From NCBI GenBank assembly GCA_900466475.1, contig UBMI01000001.1, positions 1 through 64,000 on the forward strand: a DNA stretch of 64,000 nt, in the 5' to 3' direction. The notes under the pieces were generated by a model. The model searched no databases. It saw only the letters and a program-made list of their open reading frames with translations, and was not told the origin of the DNA. The translations under genes were made by a program, and so were the position numbers. Origin of the DNA: Hyphomicrobiales bacterium. GTDB lineage: Bacteria; Pseudomonadota; Alphaproteobacteria; Rhizobiales; Rhizobiaceae. Below are positions 10,556 through 18,716 of this stretch, piece by piece (positions within the stretch are counted from its first letter, which is position 1; every line of letters begins with the position of its first letter).

Positions 10556-10586
10556 CAAAAACCCGGCGGAATGGCCGGGTTTTTCG
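10556..10586. terminator. Rho-independent terminator between convergent genes
   Basis: Stem CCCGGC / GCCGGG with an A-run on the left and a T-run on the right (AAAAACCCGGC...GCCGGGTTTTT). It can act in both directions, ending the flavin enzyme gene and the leftward yebC gene. Confidence 0.85.
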
Positions 10587-10606
10587 ATTCCATATCGTGG
10601 ATGGCT

Positions 10607-11353
10607 TTAAGCTGAGAGCTTGGCCAGAACTTCTTCCGAGACTTCGAAGTTCGAGTAGACATTCTGCACGTCATCGTCATCTTCCAGCGAGTCAATGAGC
10701 TTCAGCAGTGACTGGGCCCTTTCTTCATCGACCGGGACATTGTTCTGGGCGCGCCAGATGGCCTTTACAGTCTCGGCTTCACCGAGCGAGGCTTCGAGCG
10801 CCTTGGCGACTTCGCCGAGGGCTTCGAAGCCGGTCGTGATGTAATGGCCGTCCTCGTCCGTCTCGACATCGTCGGCTCCGGCTTCGATTGCGGCTTCCAT
10901 GACCTTGTCGGCATCGCCGGCGGATAGCTTGTAAGTGATCTCGCCGACATGATCGAAGGAGAAGGAAACCGACCCGGTTTCGCCGAGTGCGCCGCCAGCC
11001 TTGGTGAAGACCGAGCGGACGTTGGAGGCGGTGCGGTTGCGGTTGTCGGTCAGTGCCTCGACGATGATCGCCGTGCCGCCCGGGCCGTAGCCCTCATAAC
11101 GGACTTCGTCATAGTTCTCGGTATCGGCGCCGGATGCCTTCTTGATGGCGCGATCGATATTGTCCTTCGGCATCGACTGGGCCTTGGCGTTCTGGATCGC
11201 CAGGCGCAGGCGGGCATTCATTGTCGGGTCGGGCAGGCCGGCCTTGGCGGCAACGGTGATTTCGCGCGCGAGCTTGGAGAACATTTTCGACCGCACGGAA
11301 TCCTGACGGCCCTTGCGGTGCATGATGTTTTTAAACTGTGAATGGCCAGCCAT
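10607..11353 (-). CDS. yebC: YebC/PmpR family protein
   Basis: 248 residues, starting [18 protein letters not shown], the standard N-terminus of the family, so the ATG at 11353 is chosen over a start five codons upstream. The three-domain YebC fold is supported by [15 protein letters not shown], then [14 protein letters not shown] sequence ([20 protein letters not shown]) split here by wording only, and [10 protein letters not shown]. Members are DNA-binding regulators in some species; others have been shown to help ribosomes at proline-rich stretches. In many genomes yebC is next to ruvC; here it is about 4 kb away on the same strand. Confidence 0.95.
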   Translation of the reverse strand: MAGHSQFKNIMHRKGRQDSVRSKMFSKLAREITVAAKAGLPDPTMNARLRLAIQNAKAQSMPKDNIDRAIKKASGADTENYDEVRYEGYGPGGTAIIVEALTDNRNRTASNVRSVFTKAGGALGETGSVSFSFDHVGEITYKLSAGDADKVMEAAIEAGADDVETDEDGHYITTGFEALGEVAKALEASLGEAETVKAIWRAQNNVPVDEERAQSLLKLIDSLEDDDDVQNVYSNFEVSEEVLAKLSA

Positions 11354-11526
11354 GGCACCCCTGTTCACGTCTCATTGTTCGGAATGGGCCGCCTTATAAG
11401 ATCGGAAAGGGCGATATTCAAGGAAAAAGCAGTCTTTCGCTCCTGCGTAGCCGGTACGGCTCGCGCCGGAACAAAGCCGGGGAGATGACGTTTTCAACCG
11501 ACAACGCCAGCAGGAAAGGAACGGCT

Positions 11527-12030
11527 ATGGCAAGCTTCAGCGAAGCCCGTGAACAACCGGCACGTCAGCTCTGGGATCAGATCAACGACATCCACGCCGG
11601 CATGCTCGGCCTTTCAGGCGTCGACATGCATATGCAGCCGATGGCACCCAACGTTGATCCGACAACCAATACGATCTGGTTCTATACCAAGACAGATGCC
11701 GAACTCGTGCAGATGATCAAACCGGGCAGCCGCGCGCATTTCTGCGTCATCGGCAAGAACCACGATTATCATGCCTGCCTGTCGGGTGTTATCGACGTGC
11801 GTCCCGATCCTGCGAAAATCGAGGAATTCTGGAACTCGGTCGTGGCCGCCTGGTATGAAGGGGGCAAGAAGGATCCGAAGCTGACGATGCTGTCCATGCA
11901 TGTCGATGATGCCGAGATCTGGGTTTCGACTGGCAGCAAGCTGAAATTTGGCTGGGAAATTGCCAAGGCCAATTTCGACGAGGAGAAGATGCCTGACGTC
12001 GGCATCAAGCGGCATCTGCAATTTGCGTGA
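11527..12030 (+). CDS. Pyridoxamine 5'-phosphate oxidase-family protein (general stress protein 26-like)
   Basis: 167 residues from the ATG at 11527, with AGGAAAGGA about ten bases upstream. The split-barrel flavin-binding pattern shows as MQPMAPNVDPTTNTIWFYTK, then RAHFCVIGKNHDYHACLSG and the C-terminal GWEIAKANFDEEKMPDVG. It resembles the sub-family of Bacillus GSP26 and the plant-pathogen protein that binds FMN or FAD. The catalytic role is not known. The upstream stretch 11354-11526 carries no other gene. Confidence 0.85.
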   Translation: MASFSEAREQPARQLWDQINDIHAGMLGLSGVDMHMQPMAPNVDPTTNTIWFYTKTDAELVQMIKPGSRAHFCVIGKNHDYHACLSGVIDVRPDPAKIEEFWNSVVAAWYEGGKKDPKLTMLSMHVDDAEIWVSTGSKLKFGWEIAKANFDEEKMPDVGIKRHLQFA

Positions 12031-12065
12031 GACAGGGGGAAGGCCCGAGCACGATCCGGGTCTTT

Positions 12066-12911
12066 TTACTGCACGTCCTTCATCACGTAGATCAGCGGCT
12101 TTTTCGGGAGCGTGCGCAGCGAAACTGTAATGCTGTTGTCGGGCGCATAATTGACGTCGAACCCAGTGCCGAACATCGAGATGAAGGCATTGACCGGCGG
12201 GCCGCGACGGTGCATCGGCAGGATCAGCGACGAGCGCAGCCGCTTGATGACGCGGCTCATGCTATCGGCTCCCATGGTCAGACCACCATCGACCGGCACC
12301 ATGACCACGTCGAGCCGGCCGATTTCCGTATAGTGAGTATCGGTCAGTTCGTAATGCAGATGGCCGAGGTGGCCGATACAGAGGCCGGCGATTTCGAAGA
12401 TGAAGATTGAATTGCCGTCCAGCTGTGATCCGCCCAACCCATAGCTGAAACGGATATCCGTCGTCACATTGCGGATATAGGCGTCACCGACGACGAGGCT
12501 AATCCTGGCCTTTTCGCCGGGGATGTCGCTCCACCCGTGCAGCACGTGCTTGATGCCGGGATCCGGCGTCAAGGTGAAATGCGTCGAGTGCGCCTTGTTC
12601 ATGGTGACGACGTCGGGTGTGACGGCCGGCCTGTACCAACCATTGTAGTCCGTGGCGATGACGATGCCGCCGGGAGTCTCGATTTCGAAGGTTGAATGGC
12701 CGAGATAGGTGAACTTGACATCTTCACCCTCGGTAACTGCAGGGATTACCGGCGCCACGCCGGAGAAACTCGCGAAAGTGGCCTCGGGAATATTCTGAGC
12801 GATTGCCTGGCACTGGCTGACCGGTCCTCGATCTTGCTGGGCTGCGGCAAGGTTAGGAACGGTGAAAATTGCAAGACATGCGATAGCGAGGACAAGACAA
12901 CGCGGCTTCAT
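12066..12911 (-). CDS. Exported MBL-fold metallo-hydrolase-like protein
   Basis: 281 residues with an N-terminal signal peptide (MKPRCLVLAIACLAIFTVPN..AAA). The body has the UlaG/YycJ-type MBL pattern: FTYLGHSTFEIETPGG, DYNGWYRP, then LHGWSDIPGEKARI, CIGHLGHLHYELTD and VMVPVDGGLTMGADSM. The usual H-x-H-x-D-H metal loop is altered to MNKAHSTHFT, so metal binding may differ from the canonical enzymes. It probably acts in the periplasm. No partner gene is evident: neighbours are housekeeping genes. Confidence 0.8.
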   Translation of the reverse strand: MKPRCLVLAIACLAIFTVPNLAAAQQDRGPVSQCQAIAQNIPEATFASFSGVAPVIPAVTEGEDVKFTYLGHSTFEIETPGGIVIATDYNGWYRPAVTPDVVTMNKAHSTHFTLTPDPGIKHVLHGWSDIPGEKARISLVVGDAYIRNVTTDIRFSYGLGGSQLDGNSIFIFEIAGLCIGHLGHLHYELTDTHYTEIGRLDVVMVPVDGGLTMGADSMSRVIKRLRSSLILPMHRRGPPVNAFISMFGTGFDVNYAPDNSITVSLRTLPKKPLIYVMKDVQ

Positions 12912-13006
12912 GCCACCCCTCCGGCGCTTTCACGACGCCGAAAGGATGCGGCATGCTGTCGCAGCGGTCCAGACGGGATTAGCTCACAATTGCGTGTTGC
13001 GAGGCA

Positions 13007-13831
13007 CTAGCGCCAGAATTCGGGGATCGTTTCGGCAAGCCGCGGGCCAAGGCGCAGCGGAGCGATCTTTTCCGCAAGCCCCGTCGCGTCCGAGATTTCC
13101 ACGCCGACGCCGCAGATGGTAGCGGGGCCAGTGGCGGCTTCCATGCGACCCTTCGGCATCTTGGAGATGAAGCGGTTCAGCGGCTCTTCCTTGTCCATGC
13201 CGAGCGAGGAGTCGTAATCGCCGCACATTCCGGCATCGGACATATAGGCAGTGCCACCGTTCAGGATCTGTGCATCGGCGGTCGGCACGTGCGTATGGGT
13301 GCCGACGACGAAGCTGGCACGGCCGTCGACGAAATGGCCGAAGCACTGCTTTTCGCTTGTCGCTTCCGCATGAAAATCGAAGATGATTGCGTCGGCCTGC
13401 TCTTTCAGCGGGCAGGCGGCGAGGATCGTTTCTGCCGCCTTGAAGGGATCGTCAAGCTCGGGATGCATGAAGACGCGTCCCATGATGTTGGCGACGAGCA
13501 CGCGCGCGCCGTTGCGCGCATAAAAAAGGCCGGAACCGCGGCCGGGCGTACCCTGCGGATAGTTCGCCGGACGCAGGAACTGGTCATGGCGGCCCGCGAA
13601 TGCAACGGCATCCTTCTGGTCCCAGACGTGATTGCCGGTTGTCACCACATCGGCGCCGGCATTGATCGTTTCCAAAAAGATGTCTTCGGTGATGCCGAAG
13701 CCGCCGGCGGCGTTTTCGCCGTTGACGATGACGAAGTCCAGCTTCAGGTCGGACACCAGGCCGGGCAGACGATCCCAGACCGCCGTGCGTCCCGTCTTAC
13801 CGACCATGTCACCCAGAAATAGCAGTCGCAT
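13007..13831 (-). CDS. YmdB family metallophosphoesterase (TIGR00282)
   Basis: 274 residues, normal for the family. Metal ligands are visible in order: RLLFLGDMVGKTGR at the N-terminus, VNGENAAGG near residue 38, TTGNHVWD near 66, IFDFHAEATSEK near 150 and VGTHTHVPTAD near 176. Members form a phosphodiesterase family; the Bacillus protein YmdB cleaves 2',3'-cyclic nucleotides and affects biofilm choice. It follows the cyclo-ligase gene after three bases, so the two share an mRNA. Confidence 0.92.
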   Translation of the reverse strand: MRLLFLGDMVGKTGRTAVWDRLPGLVSDLKLDFVIVNGENAAGGFGITEDIFLETINAGADVVTTGNHVWDQKDAVAFAGRHDQFLRPANYPQGTPGRGSGLFYARNGARVLVANIMGRVFMHPELDDPFKAAETILAACPLKEQADAIIFDFHAEATSEKQCFGHFVDGRASFVVGTHTHVPTADAQILNGGTAYMSDAGMCGDYDSSLGMDKEEPLNRFISKMPKGRMEAATGPATICGVGVEISDATGLAEKIAPLRLGPRLAETIPEFWR

Positions 13832-13834
13832 TCC

Positions 13835-14422
13835 CTATCCAATCCGTGAGGTAAAATGGCGCAGACCGCTTTCCGTCAGGATGGCATCCAAGCTTATGTC
13901 ATGCGGCTCAGCGGGTACCTCTGCCACTTCCTGGCAGTCAAATGCAATGCCGATCAGCTTCGGGGAAAGGTCTTTTTGCCTGAGACGGTCGATTGCACGG
14001 TCATAATGGCCGGCACCGTAGCCGATGCGGTGGCCGCGGGAATCGAAGGCCGACAGTGGTACGAGCATGATTTCCGGGTCGAGGGTTGCAGCATCTTCGC
14101 CCGGCCCGACTGTGCCGAAGCCGGTGCCGATCAACGCCGCGCCGTGGACAAGCTCGCGAAAGACAATGGTCTGCCTGTCGATGATTGCGGGCACGCAGAG
14201 GCGGGCGCCACGACCGCGCCACCGTGCCATCAGCGGCTGTAAATCGGCTTCCGAACGGATCGGCAGAAAACCGGAGATGATGGTGCCGCGGGCAAAAGCA
14301 ACCGCATCGCCGGCATGGGCTGCCATGTCGAGGCTTTTGGCTGCGCGAAGATCCTTCGGAATGGCGTCGCGGGCCGCCAGACGTTCGGTGCGCAATTGAG
14401 CCTTCAATTCCCTGGGCGTCAT
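13835..14422 (-). CDS. 5-formyltetrahydrofolate cyclo-ligase
   Basis: 195 residues. ATP-dependent conversion of 5-formyl-THF to 5,10-methenyl-THF in one-carbon metabolism. Recognisable signatures: KAQLRTERLAARDAIP at the N-terminus, ISGFLPIRSEADLQPLM, and the phosphate-binding motif GHRIGYGAGHYDRAIDRL near residue 130. The gene heads a two-gene leftward unit with ymdB. In many alphaproteobacteria 6S RNA lies just upstream of this gene, but here only 67 bases separate it from the MarR gene and no 6S-like element fits. Confidence 0.95.
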   Translation of the reverse strand: MTPRELKAQLRTERLAARDAIPKDLRAAKSLDMAAHAGDAVAFARGTIISGFLPIRSEADLQPLMARWRGRGARLCVPAIIDRQTIVFRELVHGAALIGTGFGTVGPGEDAATLDPEIMLVPLSAFDSRGHRIGYGAGHYDRAIDRLRQKDLSPKLIGIAFDCQEVAEVPAEPHDISLDAILTESGLRHFTSRIG

Positions 14423-14489
14423 CTCGAATCCGGTATCGTTATCCAGCGAACATAACTGCTTGCAGCTGGTGGCGACAGGTGAAAAGGGT

Positions 14490-14945
14490 CTATTCCTCGC
14501 CTGATTGCGCCTCGTCCTCGGGATGGGCGAGCTTCAGCATAATCTCCGATGCGTCGATGAGCGTCTTGCGCTCTTGCGAAGTCAGGCGTTCGTCCATCGC
14601 TTTTTCCAGCCAGGCGCGGCGAATGCCTATGTCCTCCGATAGTATGTTGCGACCATGAGGGGTGATCGACAATTCGATCTCGCGGCGGTCAGCTTCGCTC
14701 CGCATGCGGCTGATCAGTCCGTCATGCTCGAGAGCGGCAATGATGCGGGTGACCGATTGGGGTTGCAAGCGCTCCTCGCGCGCAAGACGCCAGGCGGGCA
14801 TAGGCCCCAACCGATGAAGAGTGCCAAGAATTGCGATGGTCGACAGGCTGTGCGGACTTTCGGACCGCGCGGCGCGCAGGCGGCGGCCGAGCAGCAGGAC
14901 CGAACGCAGGATGAGTGTCGCGGGGGTGTCGTTGCTACTGGACAT
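14490..14945 (-). CDS. MarR family transcriptional regulator
   Basis: 151 residues from the ATG at 14945. Winged-helix features: LGTLHRLGPMPAWRLA, recognition helix QPQSVTRIIAALEHDGLI, and wing RMRSEADRREIELSITPHGR. Upstream in-frame starts (a TTG at 15020) would run into the divergent gene and have no ribosome-binding site. The ATG itself lies inside a palindrome and has no Shine-Dalgarno sequence, so translation may be leaderless. Divergent from an FUSC transporter gene, which is its likely target together with its own gene. Confidence 0.9.
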   Translation of the reverse strand: MSSSNDTPATLILRSVLLLGRRLRAARSESPHSLSTIAILGTLHRLGPMPAWRLAREERLQPQSVTRIIAALEHDGLISRMRSEADRREIELSITPHGRNILSEDIGIRRAWLEKAMDERLTSQERKTLIDASEIMLKLAHPEDEAQSGEE

Positions 14946-14968
14946 ATAGTACGCACTGCGTATTATAT
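14939..14968 (+). promoter_or_regulatory. Promoter and palindromic operator of the marR/FUSC divergent pair
   Basis: A 25-base near-perfect palindrome occupies 14944-14968: outer arms ATATA/TATAT, inner arms TACGCA/TGCGTA around one central base, with a single mismatched pair. A rightward promoter TGGACA (14939-14944), 16-base spacer, TATTAT (14961-14966) coincides with it, so a bound MarR dimer would block RNA polymerase. The leftward -10 (TATAAT) lies on the opposite strand within the same arm. Confidence 0.75.
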
Positions 14969-15003
14969 CGCTCGAGCCCAATCCCTGGTTCGAGAGACGG
15001 TTG

Positions 15004-16071
15004 ATGGAAAAGACACTCAATCACTTTGCCGGAGCCTTTCGCTGGTCGACTGAAAAGGAAGTGACGGCGATCGAAATCACCGTTTCGGCGCTCGCCATGG
15101 CCGTTCCGGCTCTGCTTGCCGCGAGAGGCCATCATACGGGGCTCGGCCTGATCGGTGGCATGGCGATGAGCGGAACGGTAGCGCACGGCAGACTGAGGAC
15201 GCAAGCTGCGAGCGCAGGGGCTGCATTGCTGGTTTTGATGCTTGCAGCCGGGCTTGCCTGTGCACTCGCGCGGTTGGGCGGGGCGTGGCAGATCGCTCTG
15301 TTGCTGATCGCGGGGCTTGCCGGCGTCATCGGCGGGTTCGATCGGGCGATGGTCGCGGCTTCGATGCGCTATGTCTTCTATCTCGTGATGGTTGGCGGCA
15401 TCGTCTCCACCACGACAGCAGATCCGTTGCTCATCTTTGCCATTGTCATTGGTGGGGCGCTTTTCGCTGTTGTCCTCCACTTGGCTATGGCCCTGGTCGT
15501 CGCGCATGTCCGCGGTCATGCGGTAGAGCAGGTTGAAGATGAACGCAAACCAACCGTCAGACAGAGATTCAACAGGTTACGGCGCTCTTTGGGGGAGCCG
15601 GCAGGCTGGCAATATCCCGTCCGGCTGGTTTCCTGCCTGGGCGCCGTTTCGCTCATCCACCGGTTCTTTTCCGATCATGACGTTCACTGGGCGGCACTGG
15701 CGTTGGTGTTGTTGATCGAGCGGCGGCCGGAACGTTTACCGCTGAAGACGACGCAAAGAGTGATCGGCGTTATCTTCGGTGTCTGCTGCGCGGCGTTACT
15801 GTCGTTTCTAACCTTGCCGAGCTGGGCTGATGTGCTCGTCGTTGCCGTGCTCGGCGGCGCCAGGCCCTTCCTGCGGGTCAGGAATTATCTGGCTTATTCG
15901 ATCGTGATGACGCCGCTGATGATGATGGCGATGGGAACCGCCGATCATGCCCTGCCGACCTCAGCACTGCTGGACCGGCTATTTGCAACTGTCTTTGCCG
16001 CCTGCCTTGTGCTGCTCGTCAACCAGGTAACGATCCATTTTCTGCCTCAGGCGGCGGCGCCGAAGGCTTAG
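15004..16071 (+). CDS. FUSC family inner-membrane transporter (aromatic acid exporter-like)
   Basis: 355 residues from the ATG at 15004 (a TTG one codon earlier is possible). Two clusters of hydrophobic helices: about residues 23-150 with six segments, and about 195-345 with a second set, separated by a charged cytoplasmic loop (ERKPTVRQRFNRLRRSLGEP). The layout fits half-length FUSC/YccS/AaeB-like proteins. The second half contains HWAALALVLLIERRPERLPL and GVIFGVCCAALL, the fusaric-acid-resistance signature region. Control by a divergent MarR suggests export of a phenolic or weak-acid compound, which is inference. Confidence 0.8.
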   Translation: MEKTLNHFAGAFRWSTEKEVTAIEITVSALAMAVPALLAARGHHTGLGLIGGMAMSGTVAHGRLRTQAASAGAALLVLMLAAGLACALARLGGAWQIALLLIAGLAGVIGGFDRAMVAASMRYVFYLVMVGGIVSTTTADPLLIFAIVIGGALFAVVLHLAMALVVAHVRGHAVEQVEDERKPTVRQRFNRLRRSLGEPAGWQYPVRLVSCLGAVSLIHRFFSDHDVHWAALALVLLIERRPERLPLKTTQRVIGVIFGVCCAALLSFLTLPSWADVLVVAVLGGARPFLRVRNYLAYSIVMTPLMMMAMGTADHALPTSALLDRLFATVFAACLVLLVNQVTIHFLPQAAAPKA

Positions 16072-16874
16072 ACGACGATGCTTGAAGGAATGGCCGCCGT
16101 GGGTACCGCAGCCGACAGGCCGGTCACGGCTGATTGCGCTGCCCCGATCGCACCTTCGGCGGCAGTATCGCGGTTCTTCTCGCGCAGATCGCGCATGGCC
16201 TTTTCGAGGATCTGTTTCAGTTCGCGGACGATGGATTTGAATTCTTCCATCGTCTGGCGGTCATCGGCGGAAATTGTCGATGATTTCGGACCGTCATCGA
16301 CGGTTTCCTGATAGGCTTTGCGGGCATGAGCAGCGCCATCCATTTCCGCAGTGTTCGTGCCGTCTTCGGCTGCTTCAGCGGTCGTTGCGGCATCCTGCGG
16401 TGTCTCGGTAGAAGCCGTTGCGTCGCTTGCAACAGCGCCGGCCGTTGCACTCGCGGTGGTGCCCGTCGTGGTGGCATCAGTCGTGGTGGCGGCGGAAGCT
16501 GATGTGGCTGCCGCGCCGGTCGCAGCACTTGGGGCGGACGAGCCGCCGGTTGCAACGGCTGAGGCGAATTCGGAGGCTGCCGCGCCGACCTTGCGCGCGA
16601 GTTCAGCGGCAAGACGTGCAATCACTTCAGGCGGGAAGCCGGCCGTTTTCAGCGCCTGAAGTTCCTGCTTGGCTTCCTCAAGCTTGCGCTGGGCGCGGCT
16701 TTTCGCATCGTCGGCGGAGCTAGCCAGCGAATTGCGCGCCTGCTCCAGCGCCAGCGACTGCCGCTGGATCTTCAATACGCCGGCATCGGGCTCATCACTC
16801 GTGGACGAAACGCCGGATTGTGCCGGCTGGGTGCCACGCAGAAGAATGGACGCCGAAACGGTTGCGAGCTGCAT
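16068..16874 (-). CDS. Hypothetical protein with coiled coil and Ala/Thr-rich linker
   Basis: 268 residues from the ATG at 16874, which has GGGGG six bases upstream. Layout: an N-terminal region with no obvious signal peptide, a charged helix predicted to be coiled (residues about 45-90, SRAQRKLEEAKQELQALK), a low-complexity stretch rich in Ala, Thr and Ser at about 105-165, and a second charged helix near 205-235 (MEEFKSIVRELKQILEKAM). I recognise no family. The stop overlaps the FUSC stop by four bases on the opposite strand. The compositional bias lies on the coding strand and is not a DNA repeat. Confidence 0.7.
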   Translation of the reverse strand: MQLATVSASILLRGTQPAQSGVSSTSDEPDAGVLKIQRQSLALEQARNSLASSADDAKSRAQRKLEEAKQELQALKTAGFPPEVIARLAAELARKVGAAASEFASAVATGGSSAPSAATGAAATSASAATTTDATTTGTTASATAGAVASDATASTETPQDAATTAEAAEDGTNTAEMDGAAHARKAYQETVDDGPKSSTISADDRQTMEEFKSIVRELKQILEKAMRDLREKNRDTAAEGAIGAAQSAVTGLSAAVPTAAIPSSIVV

Positions 16875-16913
16875 AATATACCCCCGATTACATTTGGGGC
16901 GCACTTTGCCAGA

Positions 16914-17828
16914 TCAGACTTGCGTGGAACTGGGCCGCGGAACCGTTTGTTTCTCGGCCAATTGCCGCATTGTCTGCTCGAAAAGGGGCATGCCCCCGGG
17001 CTTCCAGCCGAGCGCGCGGATTTTGTCCGTATTCATGGCGCAAAGGCCTGCCTTGTCCGCTGCCTCGGGCAGCGGGAATGGACAGTCGGCGTGATGCCGG
17101 ATCGGTGAAAGAGTATCCCTCGTATCAGCGGCGATATCGGAGACGTTGAAGATTTCGCCGGAGATCCGGGCGCTTTCTGTTTCCAGCATCAGCCGCACGG
17201 CACGGCCGAGATCGCGACCATGCACTTCGGTTCCCGCGCGTGGTAAGACAGGCCGGCCGCTCAGATAGTCATCGATCAATCGATCCCATTTGCCTGGAGA
17301 ATTATCACCGTAAACGCCGGTTGCTCGCAGACTTGCTCCCGCAAAGCCTGGGCCGGAGAGATGGGCGAGCGCCCGCTCCGCATCGAGCTTGACCTGTCCG
17401 TAAAGAGTTTCCGGCGTGGCGGGCATGGTCTCGAAAAGCTCGGTGCCCGGCGCATGTTCGCCATAGGCCGCACGGGTGGAGATGAAGATGCAACGGCGGG
17501 TGCCCGCACGCTTTGCCTCTTCGAAGAGTTTTACGGTGCCGTCGAGGTTCAGGCGGCGAAATGTCATCGGGTCATTGCCTTCGCCGCCGCGATATTTTCC
17601 TTCGAGGTGGCTGAAGGCGGCATGCACGAAGAAATAGGCATCATCGAAGGCGCCGATATTGTCTTCGTCCGGATCCAGCGAAAGCGGAGCAAAATCAACC
17701 GGACGGGAGTAGGCTTGGGGAAGCGGCGCGCGCCGTCCGCCTATAATCACCTGATATCCGGCGGAAAGCAGCTCTTCGACGATATAACGTCCGACGAGGC
17801 CCGTTCCGCCTGATACCAGTACTTTCAT
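16914..17828 (-). CDS. sqdC: SqdC-like NAD-dependent epimerase/dehydratase family protein
   Basis: 304 residues. Extended SDR: Rossmann motif SGGTGLVGRYIVEE at the N-terminus and catalytic YGQVK near residue 140. It overlaps the preceding glycosyltransferase gene by four bases (ATGA-type), the tightest link in a three-gene leftward unit sqdB-sqdD-sqdC. In Rhodobacter sphaeroides sqdBDC makes sulfoquinovosyl diacylglycerol, and loss of SqdC leads to an altered sulfoquinovose product. Function is inferred from this neighbourhood; the SDR fold alone would not identify it. Confidence 0.78.
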   Translation of the reverse strand: MKVLVSGGTGLVGRYIVEELLSAGYQVIIGGRRAPLPQAYSRPVDFAPLSLDPDEDNIGAFDDAYFFVHAAFSHLEGKYRGGEGNDPMTFRRLNLDGTVKLFEEAKRAGTRRCIFISTRAAYGEHAPGTELFETMPATPETLYGQVKLDAERALAHLSGPGFAGASLRATGVYGDNSPGKWDRLIDDYLSGRPVLPRAGTEVHGRDLGRAVRLMLETESARISGEIFNVSDIAADTRDTLSPIRHHADCPFPLPEAADKAGLCAMNTDKIRALGWKPGGMPLFEQTMRQLAEKQTVPRPSSTQV

Positions 17829-18649
17829 GCCGCCTCATCCGGATTGGCCAGAGATGCAATCTCCGGCACGTGGCTGTCAGTATGGAAACAATGCCACAAA
17901 TCGATCAAAGGTTGTAGCTCCGCCGCCTTCGGATGATCTTTTTCCCACGGTTTTTCATATTGATAGTGCAGGATCGAAATGCTCTTCCAATCCCACAGGG
18001 CCGGCATGGTGAACCAGACATATTGCAGCATGTTGAAATAGACCGGCAGGCCGTGCCAATCGGGAAAGAAGGTTTCGAGAAAGGTCTGATCTGTGCGCCG
18101 CCAAAAGATCTCGGGCTGATCCAGAAGCTCCAGCATTCTCCTGAATGTCTCTTCTGACGGACGGGCAACGAAGACGCCTGAGTTCATGCGACGGAAGTCG
18201 GCGAGGCTTTCATAGACATTAGGCGCCGCGGAGAATTCCGGGTAGGCGAAGAGCTTATCGACGTTCTTCAGCACGATCGCGTCGGCATCGATGAAGACGC
18301 AGCGCTCGTATTCGACAAGCTGCCAGAGGCGCAGCTTGCAAAAATTGTCGAGCGGCGAATGAAAGGCCGGCTTGCGGCCTTTGGTGAAGGGCGCTGCGGC
18401 GTGGAGATTGCCGCGTGCATGGCGCTCGTTGAAGGTATCCGACAGCGGCAGATGCTCGACTTCGATCAACCGGCAGCCGAGAGCGTCCAGCGATGAGAGG
18501 GCAGCCGCATCGACACCGCCCGTATGCAGGATGACGATTGCGGCTTCCGTGCCAGTGCGGCGCAGCGACTTTGCCAGCGCTGTCGCGCCCATGGCGTAAT
18601 CGGCGTTGGTGACGAGACTGACATAAGCGAAGTGAGGGGTAGAAGTCAT
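17825..18649 (-). CDS. sqdD: SqdD-like glycosyltransferase (GT8, glycogenin-type)
   Basis: 274 residues. GT8 signatures: YVSLVTNADYAMGATALAKS at the N-terminus, the metal-binding DxD in CVFIDADAIVLKNVDKLF near residue 118, RRMNSGVFVARPSEETF, and a late FHTDSH-type segment near the C-terminus. In R. sphaeroides the glycogenin-like SqdD is thought to transfer sulfoquinovose from UDP-sulfoquinovose to diacylglycerol. Located between sqdB and sqdC, and overlapping sqdC by four bases. Confidence 0.82.
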   Translation of the reverse strand: MTSTPHFAYVSLVTNADYAMGATALAKSLRRTGTEAAIVILHTGGVDAAALSSLDALGCRLIEVEHLPLSDTFNERHARGNLHAAAPFTKGRKPAFHSPLDNFCKLRLWQLVEYERCVFIDADAIVLKNVDKLFAYPEFSAAPNVYESLADFRRMNSGVFVARPSEETFRRMLELLDQPEIFWRRTDQTFLETFFPDWHGLPVYFNMLQYVWFTMPALWDWKSISILHYQYEKPWEKDHPKAAELQPLIDLWHCFHTDSHVPEIASLANPDEAA

Positions 18650-18716
18650 GAATGCAGGGTGCTTTCCTGAACGGCTTCGCTCCTGCGGAGCCGTTGCTTT
18701 GCGGAGAAAGCGCCCC

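Noticed and set aside
14423..14489. Possible 6S RNA upstream of the 5-formyl-THF cyclo-ligase gene
   Set aside because: Only 67 bases are free, less than half of a 6S RNA, and no extended hairpin fits.
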